Part shown: positions 32,502 through 40,972 of the stretch, piece after piece
How positions within the stretch are numbered: the stretch's first letter is position 1
Layout of the letters: the number at the start of each line of letters is the position of its first letter
DNA from: Planctomycetales bacterium 4572_13
Lineage (GTDB): Bacteria; Planctomycetota; Phycisphaerae; Sedimentisphaerales; Anaerohalosphaeraceae
Length of the DNA stretch: 40,972 nt
Direction: 5' to 3'
Assembly: GCA_002084585.1 (NCBI GenBank)
Contig: NBLM01000003.1
Coordinates: 1-40,972 of the forward strand
The notes under the pieces: generated by a model
The model's input: the letters and a program-made list of their open reading frames with translations, nothing else
Told to the model about the DNA's origin: nothing
Database searches by the model: none
Translations under genes and position numbers: made by a program

Positions 32502-35500
32502 CTATGCCACGGCCATTTCCGAGTCGGTTTCAACACCTTCAAACTGAACGCTAATTTTCTTACTGACGCCCTGGGTCTGCATCGTAATTCCATAAAGCAC
32601 ATCCGCAATACTCATCGTACGCTTGGAGTGCGTAATGATGATAAACTGTGACTGTTTCTGGAAGTCCTGAACAATCATGTTAAACCGTTCGTTATTGGCC
32701 TCGTCCAGCGCCGCATCGACTTCATCCAACACACAGAAGGGTGATGGCTTGCTCTTAAAGACCGCAAACAGCAGAGCGATGGCGGTCATTGTTTTTTCGC
32801 CGCCGCTTAGCAAACTGATCGTTCGGGTTTCTTTGCCCGGAGGCCGGGCGACGATCTCGATGCCGCTTTCAAGGATGTCTTCGGGGTTCTCAAGGAGAAT
32901 GTCCGCTTTGCCGCCCCCAAATAGTTTACGGAAAAGCTGCTGGAAGTTGTCCCGTATCTGCTCAAATGTAACCTCAAACTTATCGCGGCTGTCTCTATTG
33001 ATCCGGGTGATTAACTGCTCCAGTTGGTTTTTGCTCTGATTCAGATCCTCGACCTGATCAGTCAAAAATTCATTTCGTTCTTCGAGATCTTTTTGCTGGT
33101 CAATGGCATCCACATTGACATTGCCCAAGCGGTCGATTTTTCCGCGAAGTGTGGCAATCTCCTGACGCACCTCATTCCAATCAACATCGGTCTGCTGGAA
33201 GTCCTCATAGGCCTGTGCCAGATCAATCTGCAACTCTTCCTGAACCCGCACGGTCAGGTCTTCCTCTTTGACCTGAAGCTGACCCAAAGTAAGTTCGATC
33301 TGATGAATTTGTTCCTCGATCTCACTCTGCCGGGCCTGTTGCACTCGCAATTCTTCCTGATTACGCCCTTTTTGTGATTGCAGTTCTGTTGCTTTATGGT
33401 GCAGTTGGACACTATGCTTCTGTGATTGTTCTTTTTCCAGATATAGTTCAGAGACCCGCGACTCAGCGGCCAGGATGCTTCGCTCTGTCTGGGTAATTTG
33501 ATCATCGCAGCCGACAGCTTCCGTGCGTGCCGATTCAATCCCCATCCGCCCGTGTTGCAGTTGACTTTGAATCGAGGCGATTTGCTGGCGAATCGAGTTC
33601 TGCTGTTCATTAATCTGCCCCCGTTGGACTTTCAGCTCGGTCAATTCGCCATGGCATCTTTGCTGGTTCTGTCGTTGTTCTTCGTAACGGCTCTGAAGCT
33701 GTTGAATATGTTCATTACGCTGGCGGTTGATCTGTTCCAAATCATCCAGTTTTTGTCGTGAGATGTGTTCTTTCTGTACAGATTCCTGTATCTCTTTTTC
33801 GAGCATTCTGATTTCACCTGCAAGGACCGGTTGTTCTTCTTTGAGCCGGCAGATATTACCGTCCAGTATTTTTAATCTGGAATCCGCGTCAACTTTTTCA
33901 GTATTGGCCTCATAAATACTGGTCCGCAGTTCCTTGCACAAACCGGCCAAATGTTCATTTTTGTGCTCCGATTCTTCAAGAAGCATTTCTTTTTGATGGA
34001 TTTGCAGGTTGACCTCTTCCAATTCCGACTGCAATTGCTGAATTCGACTCTTTCTGGAAATTAACCCGGTTTTTTTACCCATCGGACCTACACTCAGCAC
34101 ATGTCCGTCCGATAAAACCTGCCCCGTCAGCGTAACATACCGGTAAGAATTTCCATATTGTGTCGATAGCGAGATGGCCGCTTCCATAGACTCGACCAGA
34201 ATGACTCGACCCAGCAAATTCCAGACGAGCGGACTAAAGCGGCTTTCATAACGAACAAATTCCACCAACCTTCCGAGAACACTCGGTTGTTTTGAGAAAT
34301 TGACCTGATCACAGAACGGGCCGATTCGATCCATGCAAAAAACACGGATCCTGCCGTCAAGTTTATCCTGCAATGGGCGGTCATTCAAAAAGGCACCAGT
34401 GCTGTTGACCAGCAGGGCGTCTGTCAGTCCCTCTAAAGCGGCCTCAACCGCTTGGGCGTACTGCGGCTCGGCGATAATTGCATCGGCGACAATTCCCTCG
34501 ATATAGTTTGGTTTTTCAGCATCCGAACCCATAATGTCAATGACGGTCTGGTTCAGACCCTGCCGACGGGCCTCCATGTCATTGAGTACATTGAGTTCGC
34601 TCGAAAGGGCACCCCGCTGTTCTTTGGCCGAAGTAATTTGCCCCAAGAGACGGCTTCGCTCGTCACCAACCGATTCCATTTCATCTCGTTTGCCGTTCAG
34701 GGTGTTCTGTAAATCCGAAAGAACAGAGTGGACATCTTCAAGTTTGGTTTGTTGCTGGACCTTTCCGGTCAGCCACTGAGACAATTGACTTTGCGTTGCT
34801 TCGGCCTTATCCGACAAACGCACCTTGCGGCCTGAAAGGTTGTCCCGATAGCTGTTTAAGCTTTCGATTTCATTATGAAGCTGTGCCGTCCGGCGAACGA
34901 TATCGATAATACCGGATTTCTCATCCTCCAGTTGGGCCTGAAGTTCCGTACACTGACGGTCGATCTGTGAAATGGCCTCTTCGGCCAAATGCAGTTCTTT
35001 TGACTTTGTTTTGGAAATATCCTGAACCTGCTCAAGATTGCTCTGGCAGGAACCCAATTGAGCCGAAAGTTCGCGTGTTTGTTCAGTCAGCTTCGCAATC
35101 TGTTCCGTCGCGTTTTTCTTTCGCCGGCGCAACTCCTGAATCCGCTGGTTGAGGAAGCCAATCCGGTCATTCTGTTGCTCGATGCGGCTACGTGCGGAGA
35201 TCAAAGTGCCGTCCCAGTGGTTGATCTGGCTGTCCGTTTCCATCAGTTCGCTCGACAATTCGCTGACGGCGGCGTCGCATCGTCCGACAATGGCTGCTGT
35301 TTCGCTAAACTGATCCTTGCGTTTCGCCAGCGAATCGCTCTTTTGATTGCGTTGTGTTGTGATCTTGTCGTATTCGGCCAGCGAGTAATTGACACGAAGT
35401 TCTTTGAGCCGATTACTGTGTTCCAGATAATTACGGGCTTTGCCCGCTTGTAGTTTAATGCTGCGAAGCTGTTTCTGCACTTCGTTGACGACGTCCGCCA

Positions 35501-36068
35501 GCCGCAACAGGTTCTGCTCCGTGCGGTCCAACTTTCGAAGGGCCTCTTTCTTGTGAGCTTTATACTTACTGATGCCGGCGGCTTCTTCAAAGATCATCCG
35601 GCGATCCTGCGTTGTCGCCTTTAGCAATAGATCGATTTGCCCCTGTTCGATAATCGAATAGGCACTGACCCCGATACCGGTATCCATAAAGAGCTCCCGA
35701 ATATCCTTGAGCCGGCAGGATTTGTTGTTGATCAGGTAGTCGCTGTCGCCGCTGCGAAAAAGTCGGCGAGAAATCTGAAGATCATCCAGTTCCAGCCCCA
35801 ACTCGCGCATATCCGAAAAATGCAGCGAGACCTCAGCCATTCCACTGGCCTTTCGACTGCTTGAGCCGCTGAAAATGACATCGGCCATTTGTCCGCTTCG
35901 AAGACTTTTAGGACTTTGATTGCCCAGAACCCATTTAAGCGCATCGACGACATTGCTTTTTCCGCAACCATTGGGACCGACGATGGCCGTAATCGGATGG
36001 TTAATCTTTAATTCCGTTTTGTCAGCAAAACTTTTGAATCCGTTGATGACGATCTTTTCAAGTTTCAT
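32502..36068 (-). CDS. smc: Chromosome segregation protein SMC
   Basis: A 1188-residue SMC ATPase that compacts and separates chromosomes together with ScpA and ScpB, neither of which is in this window. Walker A is GPNGCGKSN (31-39). Coiled coil runs at about 170-500 and 670-1030. The hinge (about 510-660) contains the GIVADAI block and the later SDGHVLSVGP region. The ABC signature LLSGGEK is at 1086-1092 and Walker B CVLDEVDAALDEAN at about 1112-1125. The length is typical. GAGGG lies 5 bases before ATG 36068. It sits in a run of minus-strand genes between the FlgI-like lipoprotein and the M16 pair. Confidence 0.97.
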   Translation of the reverse strand: MKLEKIVINGFKSFADKTELKINHPITAIVGPNGCGKSNVVDALKWVLGNQSPKSLRSGQMADVIFSGSSSRKASGMAEVSLHFSDMRELGLELDDLQISRRLFRSGDSDYLINNKSCRLKDIRELFMDTGIGVSAYSIIEQGQIDLLLKATTQDRRMIFEEAAGISKYKAHKKEALRKLDRTEQNLLRLADVVNEVQKQLRSIKLQAGKARNYLEHSNRLKELRVNYSLAEYDKITTQRNQKSDSLAKRKDQFSETAAIVGRCDAAVSELSSELMETDSQINHWDGTLISARSRIEQQNDRIGFLNQRIQELRRRKKNATEQIAKLTEQTRELSAQLGSCQSNLEQVQDISKTKSKELHLAEEAISQIDRQCTELQAQLEDEKSGIIDIVRRTAQLHNEIESLNSYRDNLSGRKVRLSDKAEATQSQLSQWLTGKVQQQTKLEDVHSVLSDLQNTLNGKRDEMESVGDERSRLLGQITSAKEQRGALSSELNVLNDMEARRQGLNQTVIDIMGSDAEKPNYIEGIVADAIIAEPQYAQAVEAALEGLTDALLVNSTGAFLNDRPLQDKLDGRIRVFCMDRIGPFCDQVNFSKQPSVLGRLVEFVRYESRFSPLVWNLLGRVILVESMEAAISLSTQYGNSYRYVTLTGQVLSDGHVLSVGPMGKKTGLISRKSRIQQLQSELEEVNLQIHQKEMLLEESEHKNEHLAGLCKELRTSIYEANTEKVDADSRLKILDGNICRLKEEQPVLAGEIRMLEKEIQESVQKEHISRQKLDDLEQINRQRNEHIQQLQSRYEEQRQNQQRCHGELTELKVQRGQINEQQNSIRQQIASIQSQLQHGRMGIESARTEAVGCDDQITQTERSILAAESRVSELYLEKEQSQKHSVQLHHKATELQSQKGRNQEELRVQQARQSEIEEQIHQIELTLGQLQVKEEDLTVRVQEELQIDLAQAYEDFQQTDVDWNEVRQEIATLRGKIDRLGNVNVDAIDQQKDLEERNEFLTDQVEDLNQSKNQLEQLITRINRDSRDKFEVTFEQIRDNFQQLFRKLFGGGKADILLENPEDILESGIEIVARPPGKETRTISLLSGGEKTMTAIALLFAVFKSKPSPFCVLDEVDAALDEANNERFNMIVQDFQKQSQFIIITHSKRTMSIADVLYGITMQTQGVSKKISVQFEGVETDSEMAVA

Positions 36069-36123
36069 ACAAACCCTCAGTTATCACTCATAGCTACAAT
36101 TTTTTTTCCTTACTCCATTGTCG

Positions 36124-37767
36124 TCATTTCGACGGTGATTCCTGCAAAACCGGCTCCAATTCAGCTTGCGGGCCTGCGATAAATTGAGCCGAAATCGCTC
36201 CCTGCTCGCACATTGTCTTTACGATATCAAGAATTTCAGCATACGGAACCGCCAGTCCAGGACGGACGGCGGTGTTCGATTTTATATCAGGCTGTTCTCC
36301 CAGTGTCTGAATGAGAATGCTCAGGTCATTATTTGACAGCAGCGGCCCGATCACGCGCGGTCGATCGGGATGTTTTCGCGAGATCGAAATGCGTTTGTCC
36401 CCGGGCAGCGAATTGATTGTAACCGAGCTTTTTTCAGACTGAATAAAGATGTTTTTCTCGCAACGAAGGGGGGAACCGAAGAGCACAATTCTCGGGGTTT
36501 CCTGCCTGTAAACATAGATTGTTTTTGGCCCTGAACACATTACGCTATCGACTGAAAAGCCGCCGCTTGAGACGCTTCTTCCGGAAATCACATGGCTGTT
36601 AAGACGAGCCAGCATCTCGTAAGATTCCAGGCGTATTTGAATATCACTGTCATTTAAGGCCGCTTCCAGAATGGGCATGGCCTCTCGGCGTTTTGCACTC
36701 AGGCCAACAGCACGGATCGCATCCAGGCGATAGGGACTGTTTTTGTCTTGTACAATCCTTCTCAGCACCGCAAGGGACCGACTGTCGCCGATATTCAGCA
36801 TACATCGCCCCGCATGAAACCGGACGGCGGGGTCAAGATGAGTCAGCAGGGGGGCCAGAGGATCCAGGGCGGGCTTGCCAATTCCCTCCAAGGCGATTTC
36901 AGCTTGTTCGCTGTCGGTGTTCGAGAGTATCTGCTTTACGAGTTGATGTGCGTAATTGCTCAGTATCTCGGAATTTCCGCCAAGAATGAGTGTTTCGACC
37001 ATCGCCAGGAATCGTTCCCTTTGCTGGAGATACTTTGCGGGAAAAGACAGCGTTATTTCCGCTGTTGAAACAGAGGTCGCTGTTTTGGGGCCAAACCGCT
37101 CATTGATACGGTTACGGATAGCATTTGCGGTCATAAAATCCGGCGTGTCGAGGATCAATTTCACAGAACTGTCCTGTTTTGCTCTGCCGCCGCCCAGCAC
37201 GCGCCATCGCCCCGGCGAGGAGGCATCCGTTTGGACTGTATAAACAGGGCCTTCAGCAAAGGCCAGCGTTTTGGAAAAGCGGACGAATTGTTCAATGCTG
37301 CTTAAACGGCTCATTTCTTTTAATTCGGTGGTGTACAGGCAGCCGCCGTCAAGCGAAGTCGTCTGGGTACTCGAAAGAGGTCGCAGGATAACATCAAACC
37401 GGTCGCTTCGCGTCGATAAGGCATCAATAAGACAGGTAATTTCTACGACGGCGGTATCCTGGCTATCAATGACCCGTCGCGGACTGACTGACCCGCCCTC
37501 GGGTATTTCCTGCCAGATATATTTTTCGAGTTCAGCCCTGATTTCGGGCGGACACTCCGAAGAACCGGTCCCGGAAAGACATGCTACAATCCCGATTCCC
37601 CGCACCGGGATGGAATTTGTCGCATAGTATTTTGCAACCGAGCCAATGGTGTCCTCGAGATTAAACGGCTTGTCCGGCTCCGACAGCTCCTGCGGTGGCG
37701 AACATCCGAAAAAAGAAAGGGCCAACACCAAAAAAAAGATAGATAGAGGGCTAACTGTTCTTTTCAT
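36124..37767 (-). CDS. Lipoprotein with FlgI-like P-ring domain and HEAT repeats
   Basis: A 547-residue lipoprotein. A signal with lipobox-like LSFFGC ends at Cys22. About 50-260 resembles FlgI, the flagellar P-ring protein: VRGIGIVACLSGTGSSE corresponds to FlgI's LxGxGLVxGLxGTGD, followed by VIDSQDTAVVEITCLIDA and a DGGCLYTTEL stretch. About 265-385 shows alpha-helical HEAT repeats (ALEGIGKPALDPLAPLLTH, SLAVLRRIV, EAMPILEAAL). The last 160 residues have no family that I recognise. No flagellar gene is near, so a motility role is doubtful; a large outer-membrane or peptidoglycan ring is an inference. AAGGA lies 10 bases before the ATG. Confidence 0.75.
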   Translation of the reverse strand: MKRTVSPLSIFFLVLALSFFGCSPPQELSEPDKPFNLEDTIGSVAKYYATNSIPVRGIGIVACLSGTGSSECPPEIRAELEKYIWQEIPEGGSVSPRRVIDSQDTAVVEITCLIDALSTRSDRFDVILRPLSSTQTTSLDGGCLYTTELKEMSRLSSIEQFVRFSKTLAFAEGPVYTVQTDASSPGRWRVLGGGRAKQDSSVKLILDTPDFMTANAIRNRINERFGPKTATSVSTAEITLSFPAKYLQQRERFLAMVETLILGGNSEILSNYAHQLVKQILSNTDSEQAEIALEGIGKPALDPLAPLLTHLDPAVRFHAGRCMLNIGDSRSLAVLRRIVQDKNSPYRLDAIRAVGLSAKRREAMPILEAALNDSDIQIRLESYEMLARLNSHVISGRSVSSGGFSVDSVMCSGPKTIYVYRQETPRIVLFGSPLRCEKNIFIQSEKSSVTINSLPGDKRISISRKHPDRPRVIGPLLSNNDLSILIQTLGEQPDIKSNTAVRPGLAVPYAEILDIVKTMCEQGAISAQFIAGPQAELEPVLQESPSK

Positions 37768-37900
37768 TTATTACCAATCCTTTCGTTACCAAAAGAGTCC
37801 CCCTCACGATGCGCTGCAACGAATCGGAGACGACCTTAAAATACGCTGTAAGGGTAGGCAATCAGGGGAGGGGTGTCAAGGATATTCCATATATCGTGAA

Positions 37901-37936
37901 AGAAAAAGCCACCAACCACTACATGTGGGCGGTGGC
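37901..37936 (-). terminator. Terminator of the ClpP/NfeD-like gene
   Basis: Read on the minus strand: GCCACC (37936-37931) and GGTGGC (37913-37908) form a 6-bp stem with a 17-base loop, followed by TTTTTCT (37907-37901). It stands 24 bases after the stop of the 37961-39478 gene and separates it from the FlgI-like gene. Confidence 0.7.
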
Positions 37937-37960
37937 GACTTTCTACGAAACAATATAATA

Positions 37961-39478
37961 TTAATAGGGGCGACGGTTTCCCGGATGCCTCCTGGGGATT
38001 TGGCGTTGCTCCTGAACCGGATAGACTGGCTGATAGCGATACAATCTATCCAGTTCAGCATCCGCTGAATCCATATCTTTTTGAAGCATTGTTTTGGTTA
38101 CCCTTGAAGGCAATCCGCCGGGCCATCGATCAACGAGATTCAGCACTCGCCGATACTCCCGAACAACATCCCGAAGAGCGGTTGTCAGTTGACCATAAAC
38201 AGCTTCGATATTGACCCTTGGTTCCTCTGTGGTTACCCTTTGTTGTCGAGGGTAGTTGTACCTGTCAGTATTTCTTGATCGTCCGCTTCTGGCGATACCA
38301 TCAGCATCTTGCTCGTAATCGGAGAAATATGTTGTCCTGCTGCGACCGCTGCGGTATCCCGCCTCTCCCCGGCTGACTTCACGCGTTTGTGTACTGGTTT
38401 GTAGTTGATTGTCAATCGTGGAAAATTGGTCGCTGAGTATTTCAATGTCCGCTTCATATTGCTCGATACGAAAAAGGCCATCGGCGATATTACGGCGGGC
38501 AGCGTTATATTTTTTTACAGCTTTTTCAACTCCCGGAACCGGTGTCAATTTCATATCGGTCAAACCCATCGCGGCCGGGATATTTCGTACCGATTCAACA
38601 GCGGCATCGGTCAAACCCAACTCGATGGCGTTTTTGGCAGTCAAATCGAGAACTTTTCCAACAACATCCGCCGGAGAGATAGTGGCCGAAATCTCCGTTG
38701 ACATCCCCTCGCAGACCGTACGGAGCAGTGTTTGCGTAGGTTGCCGGTCATCTTTTCCAACAAATGCTCGGCTGCCGTCAATGTTGGCAACCTCAACAAT
38801 TGAAATGCGTCTGTCGATCAGAGCTTTTGCAAGCAATTCAGGGCGATTGCGCTGCCTGGCCAGTGCTGTTACGAAGTGGTTGTAGTTCAGTAGAGAATCG
38901 GAGTTATAGATTGAAAGATGCTCTTCGTAACTTTGATCACTTGAAGCAGGCCCCACAGCCCCGATCGCGGCGGTTGACTTGATATATATTTTGTCGCAGG
39001 CCAGGGCAACAACGGCGGCGGCTGAATAAGCCCCCTCGGAAATATAGGCGATAACGGGGCAGTTTGTCGTTTGCGAAACAGCATCCGCGATAATTTCCAT
39101 CGATTCACCCCGGCCGCCGGGGCCGTCAATCTGAAGTATAATCGCCTGCGGGCCTTTATTCGATGTACTAATGATCGCCGCCGCCGCTGTTTTGGCGACG
39201 GTATCCGAGAGCAATATCTCCGGTTGATTCAGTAAAAGCAAAGAGACCGTATTTCGTCGCCCTTTGCTGTCTGAGGTGATATCGTAATCACTCAGCACCA
39301 CCGGCGTCATTTTGCTTTCGTCGCTGTTGTAAACCAGCGTTTTGTTAGCCACAACCTTCTGTGTCGAAAACCCACTAAAAACCTCGCCGCTCTCTTTGTG
39401 CTTAAAGGTGTCCGCCATTGCAGAAGACAGCAAAACCGAAAGAAAGATAACCCCGCTTGTTTTAATCCATCGTTTCAT
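37961..39478 (-). CDS. Secreted ClpP/NfeD-class serine protease-like protein
   Basis: A 505-residue secreted protein with signal peptide (cleavage near AMA-DT, 20-24). The ClpP-crotonase fold region (about 80-240) has LQIDGPGGRGESMEII and EGAYSAAAVVALACDKIYI; Ser152 should be the nucleophile, and IGAVGPAS closes the block. By my alignment to NfeD of Pyrococcus horikoshii, the position of the catalytic Lys (IKSLAQ) reads VTALAR, so Thr replaces Lys; activity is uncertain. The C-terminal OB domain of NfeD is absent, replaced by coiled coil (about 325-370), an Arg/Tyr/Gly-rich linker (about 370-415) and a basic tail. Own promoter and terminator, so an independent transcript. Confidence 0.82.
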   Translation of the reverse strand: MKRWIKTSGVIFLSVLLSSAMADTFKHKESGEVFSGFSTQKVVANKTLVYNSDESKMTPVVLSDYDITSDSKGRRNTVSLLLLNQPEILLSDTVAKTAAAAIISTSNKGPQAIILQIDGPGGRGESMEIIADAVSQTTNCPVIAYISEGAYSAAAVVALACDKIYIKSTAAIGAVGPASSDQSYEEHLSIYNSDSLLNYNHFVTALARQRNRPELLAKALIDRRISIVEVANIDGSRAFVGKDDRQPTQTLLRTVCEGMSTEISATISPADVVGKVLDLTAKNAIELGLTDAAVESVRNIPAAMGLTDMKLTPVPGVEKAVKKYNAARRNIADGLFRIEQYEADIEILSDQFSTIDNQLQTSTQTREVSRGEAGYRSGRSRTTYFSDYEQDADGIARSGRSRNTDRYNYPRQQRVTTEEPRVNIEAVYGQLTTALRDVVREYRRVLNLVDRWPGGLPSRVTKTMLQKDMDSADAELDRLYRYQPVYPVQEQRQIPRRHPGNRRPY

Positions 39479-39533
39479 GTCAAACCCCTTTGCCTGTTAT
39501 TTAGAGGACATTTCCGTTTATGACGACCTTAGT

Positions 39534-39564
39534 ATTATACGCATCATCGACCTTTGAGGGTCAA
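39534..39564 (-). promoter_or_regulatory. Promoter of the ClpP/NfeD-like gene
   Basis: Read on the minus strand: TTGACC, a 19-base spacer, and a consensus TATAAT, 55 bases before the start. The spacer is long. AAGGGG lies 7 bases before ATG 39478. Confidence 0.5.
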
Positions 39565-39574
39565 TTTTATGATA

Positions 39575-39617
39575 AAAAACGCCCAAACTGGTTCTTTCGA
39601 TTCAGTTTAGGCGTTTT
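39575..39617. terminator. Bidirectional hairpin terminator
   Basis: ACGCCcAAACTG (39579-39590) pairs with CAGTTTaGGCGT (39603-39614); one C/A mismatch lies inside the stem. A-rich sequence precedes and T-rich sequence follows, so it can work in both directions. In the minus direction it ends the fibronectin III gene; no plus-strand gene leads into it. Confidence 0.75.
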
Positions 39618-39622
39618 TTTAT

Positions 39623-40241
39623 TTACAGCACGACCATTGCGGTATTGCTGGCTTCGCCCTCACCGGCGGTGTTGACGGCGATAATGCGGTATTCCAGTTC
39701 CAATCCGCGCGGCTGCTCGACGAGTGTCGCTTCGCTGATGACCGCCGTGGCGACATCTTCCCAGCTGCCTGCGGGTCGCTCCCTGCGCATCACGCGATAG
39801 GCCGCCGGTTTGCCGCCTTCAATCGGGGCTTTCCAATCCAGAAAGACCCAGCCCTCACCCTGCCGAGGTGCTTCCAGCAGTCGCGGCTGACCGGGGGCGG
39901 TTAGTGCCGTGGCACTCTTTCGTCCCGCCCAGCCAATGAGTTTGAGTTTGTCGTCATCATAATTGACGGTATTCTCGGCATAGCGGATGTCGGTTTTCAT
40001 CGCATCGATGAGATCATTTAGTTTATCATCCTTGTTGGTGGTCGCCGCTTCGGCGGCGGCCTGTGCGGCGATGAGCGAATTTTTGGCCATGATGTAAGTC
40101 ATTCTGAATCCGTTGAGATCCGGCGGTATCACCGGCGGCGACGGATAAAGTGCCAGATTGAGATTAAATCCCATTTCCATCGCCTCAGCGAGTGCGACAA
40201 TCTCAGCTTCCTTCAGTGGAAATCGCGGGGGATTTTTTCAT
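39623..40241 (-). pseudogene. Fibronectin type III domain protein, N-terminus frameshifted
   Basis: The long frame from ATG 40180 gives 185 residues. A helical stretch (AKNSLIAAQAAAEAATTNKD, then LNDLIDAMKTDIRYAEN) is followed by a fibronectin III domain (about 92-185: GQPRLLEAPRQGEGWVFLDW, YRVMRRERP, YRIIAVNTAGEGEASNT). Upstream, the frame stays coding-like (PRFPLKEAEIVALAEAM) but lacks a start. An ATG at 40241-40239, overlapping the DUF262/HNH stop as ATGA, would lead into it if one A were removed from the A6 run. I therefore read a single-base insertion, real or an assembly error. Without it the protein is about 205 residues. No signal peptide; function unknown. Confidence 0.7.
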
Positions 40242-40972
40242 TTTCCCGATTTTCTTCTGTTGCACTCTTTGCATAACATCTGGCAATTTTCTTCCGTTGT
40301 TTTTCCGCCGGCGTGCCACGGTGTGATATGGTCGGCTTCGGTATCTTCAATGTCAAACTTTTTCTTGCATACAGGGCATTTGCCTTTCTGCTTTTCATAG
40401 CATTTTTGTTTCATTGCATCGGAAAAACCCCGAATGGAAAGATGTTTTTCATCACGGGTCAGGATGTACGGGTAAATGCCGCTCTTTTTTGTTACATCAT
40501 CGTCAAGAATGAGTTTCGCTGTCTCTTTTTCAATTTTCTTCGTGTCGTATTGTTTGTCTTTGCAAGCGTTGTAAAGCGACCCCCAGTCAACGCCTTTCAT
40601 AAACTTCTTTCGCTTTTTTGTAAATGTCCCTTCAACCCAGGTAATGACATCCTGAAAATACCGCCACAACGCATTGGCGTTCTGGTCGTGCTGATGCTGG
40701 GCCATATAATCTTCTATATGTCCCTCAGATATCCATTTAATGGCGGTTTCCAAATAGTCCTGACGAATGGGTGAACCGTTTAGATAATCGCTGCCGAGTC
40801 CATAAGCGGCGCAGCCGGTTTTGCTGAAATATCGTTTTACATCGGTTACCCACGAGCCGGCATAGACGGCGTTTCGCAGTTCCTGCTCGGTCAGTTTTTC
40901 ACCGGCGATGTTGATGGTTCGAAACCACTCCAGCCGTTCGCTGTCGGTGCCGCTGCAAAAATAGACCATCAG
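40238..40972 (-). CDS. DUF262/HNH endonuclease, C-terminal part (runs off the right edge)
   Basis: The frame is open to the window edge, so the N-terminal DUF262 (ParB-like) domain lies outside. The visible 245 residues are the C-terminal half of the GmrSD-like family: GTDSERLEWFRTINIAGEKL, QELRNAVYAG, then a helical region and a zinc-finger HNH domain. The latter has CPVC and CKEC knuckles around ADHITPWHAGGKTTEENCQM, with the catalytic DH and Asn kept. Relatives cut modified DNA or act in phage defence; no partner methylase or second subunit is visible. The stop overlaps the probable start of the fibronectin III gene by ATGA. Confidence 0.88.
   Translation of the reverse strand: MMVYFCSGTDSERLEWFRTINIAGEKLTEQELRNAVYAGSWVTDVKRYFSKTGCAAYGLGSDYLNGSPIRQDYLETAIKWISEGHIEDYMAQHQHDQNANALWRYFQDVITWVEGTFTKKRKKFMKGVDWGSLYNACKDKQYDTKKIEKETAKLILDDDVTKKSGIYPYILTRDEKHLSIRGFSDAMKQKCYEKQKGKCPVCKKKFDIEDTEADHITPWHAGGKTTEENCQMLCKECNRRKSGK

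Noticed and set aside
36124-37767. A true flagellar P-ring protein FlgI
   Set aside because: The lipobox, HEAT repeats, extra C-terminal part and lack of any flagellar gene nearby argue against it.
1-40972. CRISPR array, tRNA, rRNA or prophage
   Set aside because: No direct-repeat and spacer pattern, no tRNA- or rRNA-like sequence, and no phage structural genes were found on reading.

Overview
The window reads as a stretch of chromosome from a free-living bacterium with moderate GC content. I infer Planctomycetota, probably a Phycisphaerae or Sedimentisphaerales-like lineage. This is inference, not proof. It rests on a glycogen-synthase-like GT-B enzyme of about 600 residues, a lipoprotein that joins a FlgI-like P-ring fold to HEAT repeats, fibronectin type III genes, and several unrelated short palindromic elements scattered between genes and once inside a gene. 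No rRNA, tRNA or CRISPR array was seen.

Left part (1-16108). On the minus strand, purF and purM overlap by an ATGA and are followed by a membrane-protein gene that a frameshift splits. Divergent to purF is a DegT-type sugar aminotransferase. Between it and lysC lies a 107-residue secreted protein. Its leader can fold into a three-helix junction that would pair the ribosome binding site, and a second folded region and a strong terminator lie downstream. lysC has a good promoter and is followed 3 bases later by a membrane-anchored thermonuclease. Then come a 73-residue protein with a CPETGIC motif, typA (minus), a GT-B glycosyltransferase (plus), yjbQ, a GH2 mannosidase-like protein lacking its catalytic residues, and a precorrin-2 dehydrogenase (all minus).

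Middle part (16109-26669). A lone fumarase beta-type subunit and a YchF-like P-loop protein are followed by an AT-rich gene for a HARE-HTH plus PD-(D/E)XK nuclease, probably acquired by transfer. An rlmL-like methyltransferase follows on the minus strand. A 3' remnant of an IS3-type transposase sits directly before an operon of pcrA, pgi, manC and ruvX. pgl (6-phosphogluconolactonase) follows with its own start region. pgi, manC and pgl place hexose-phosphate and GDP-mannose metabolism here.

Right part (26683-40972), all minus strand. In transcription order: the end of a DUF262/HNH nuclease gene that runs off the window; a fibronectin III gene coupled to it by an ATGA but broken by a frameshift in an A6 run; a secreted ClpP/NfeD-class protein with its own promoter and terminator; a FlgI-like/HEAT lipoprotein; SMC; an M16 peptidase pair in which one subunit lacks the zinc site; a coiled-coil protein built from 194-residue duplications; and a membrane-anchored BY-kinase-like protein that has lost its P-loop.

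The most unusual items are the structured leader at 5079-5204, the FlgI/HEAT-SMC-M16-coiled-coil-pseudokinase cluster, the catalytically empty GH2 carrying a palindromic element in frame, and the two homopolymer or small-indel frameshifts, which may be real or assembly errors.
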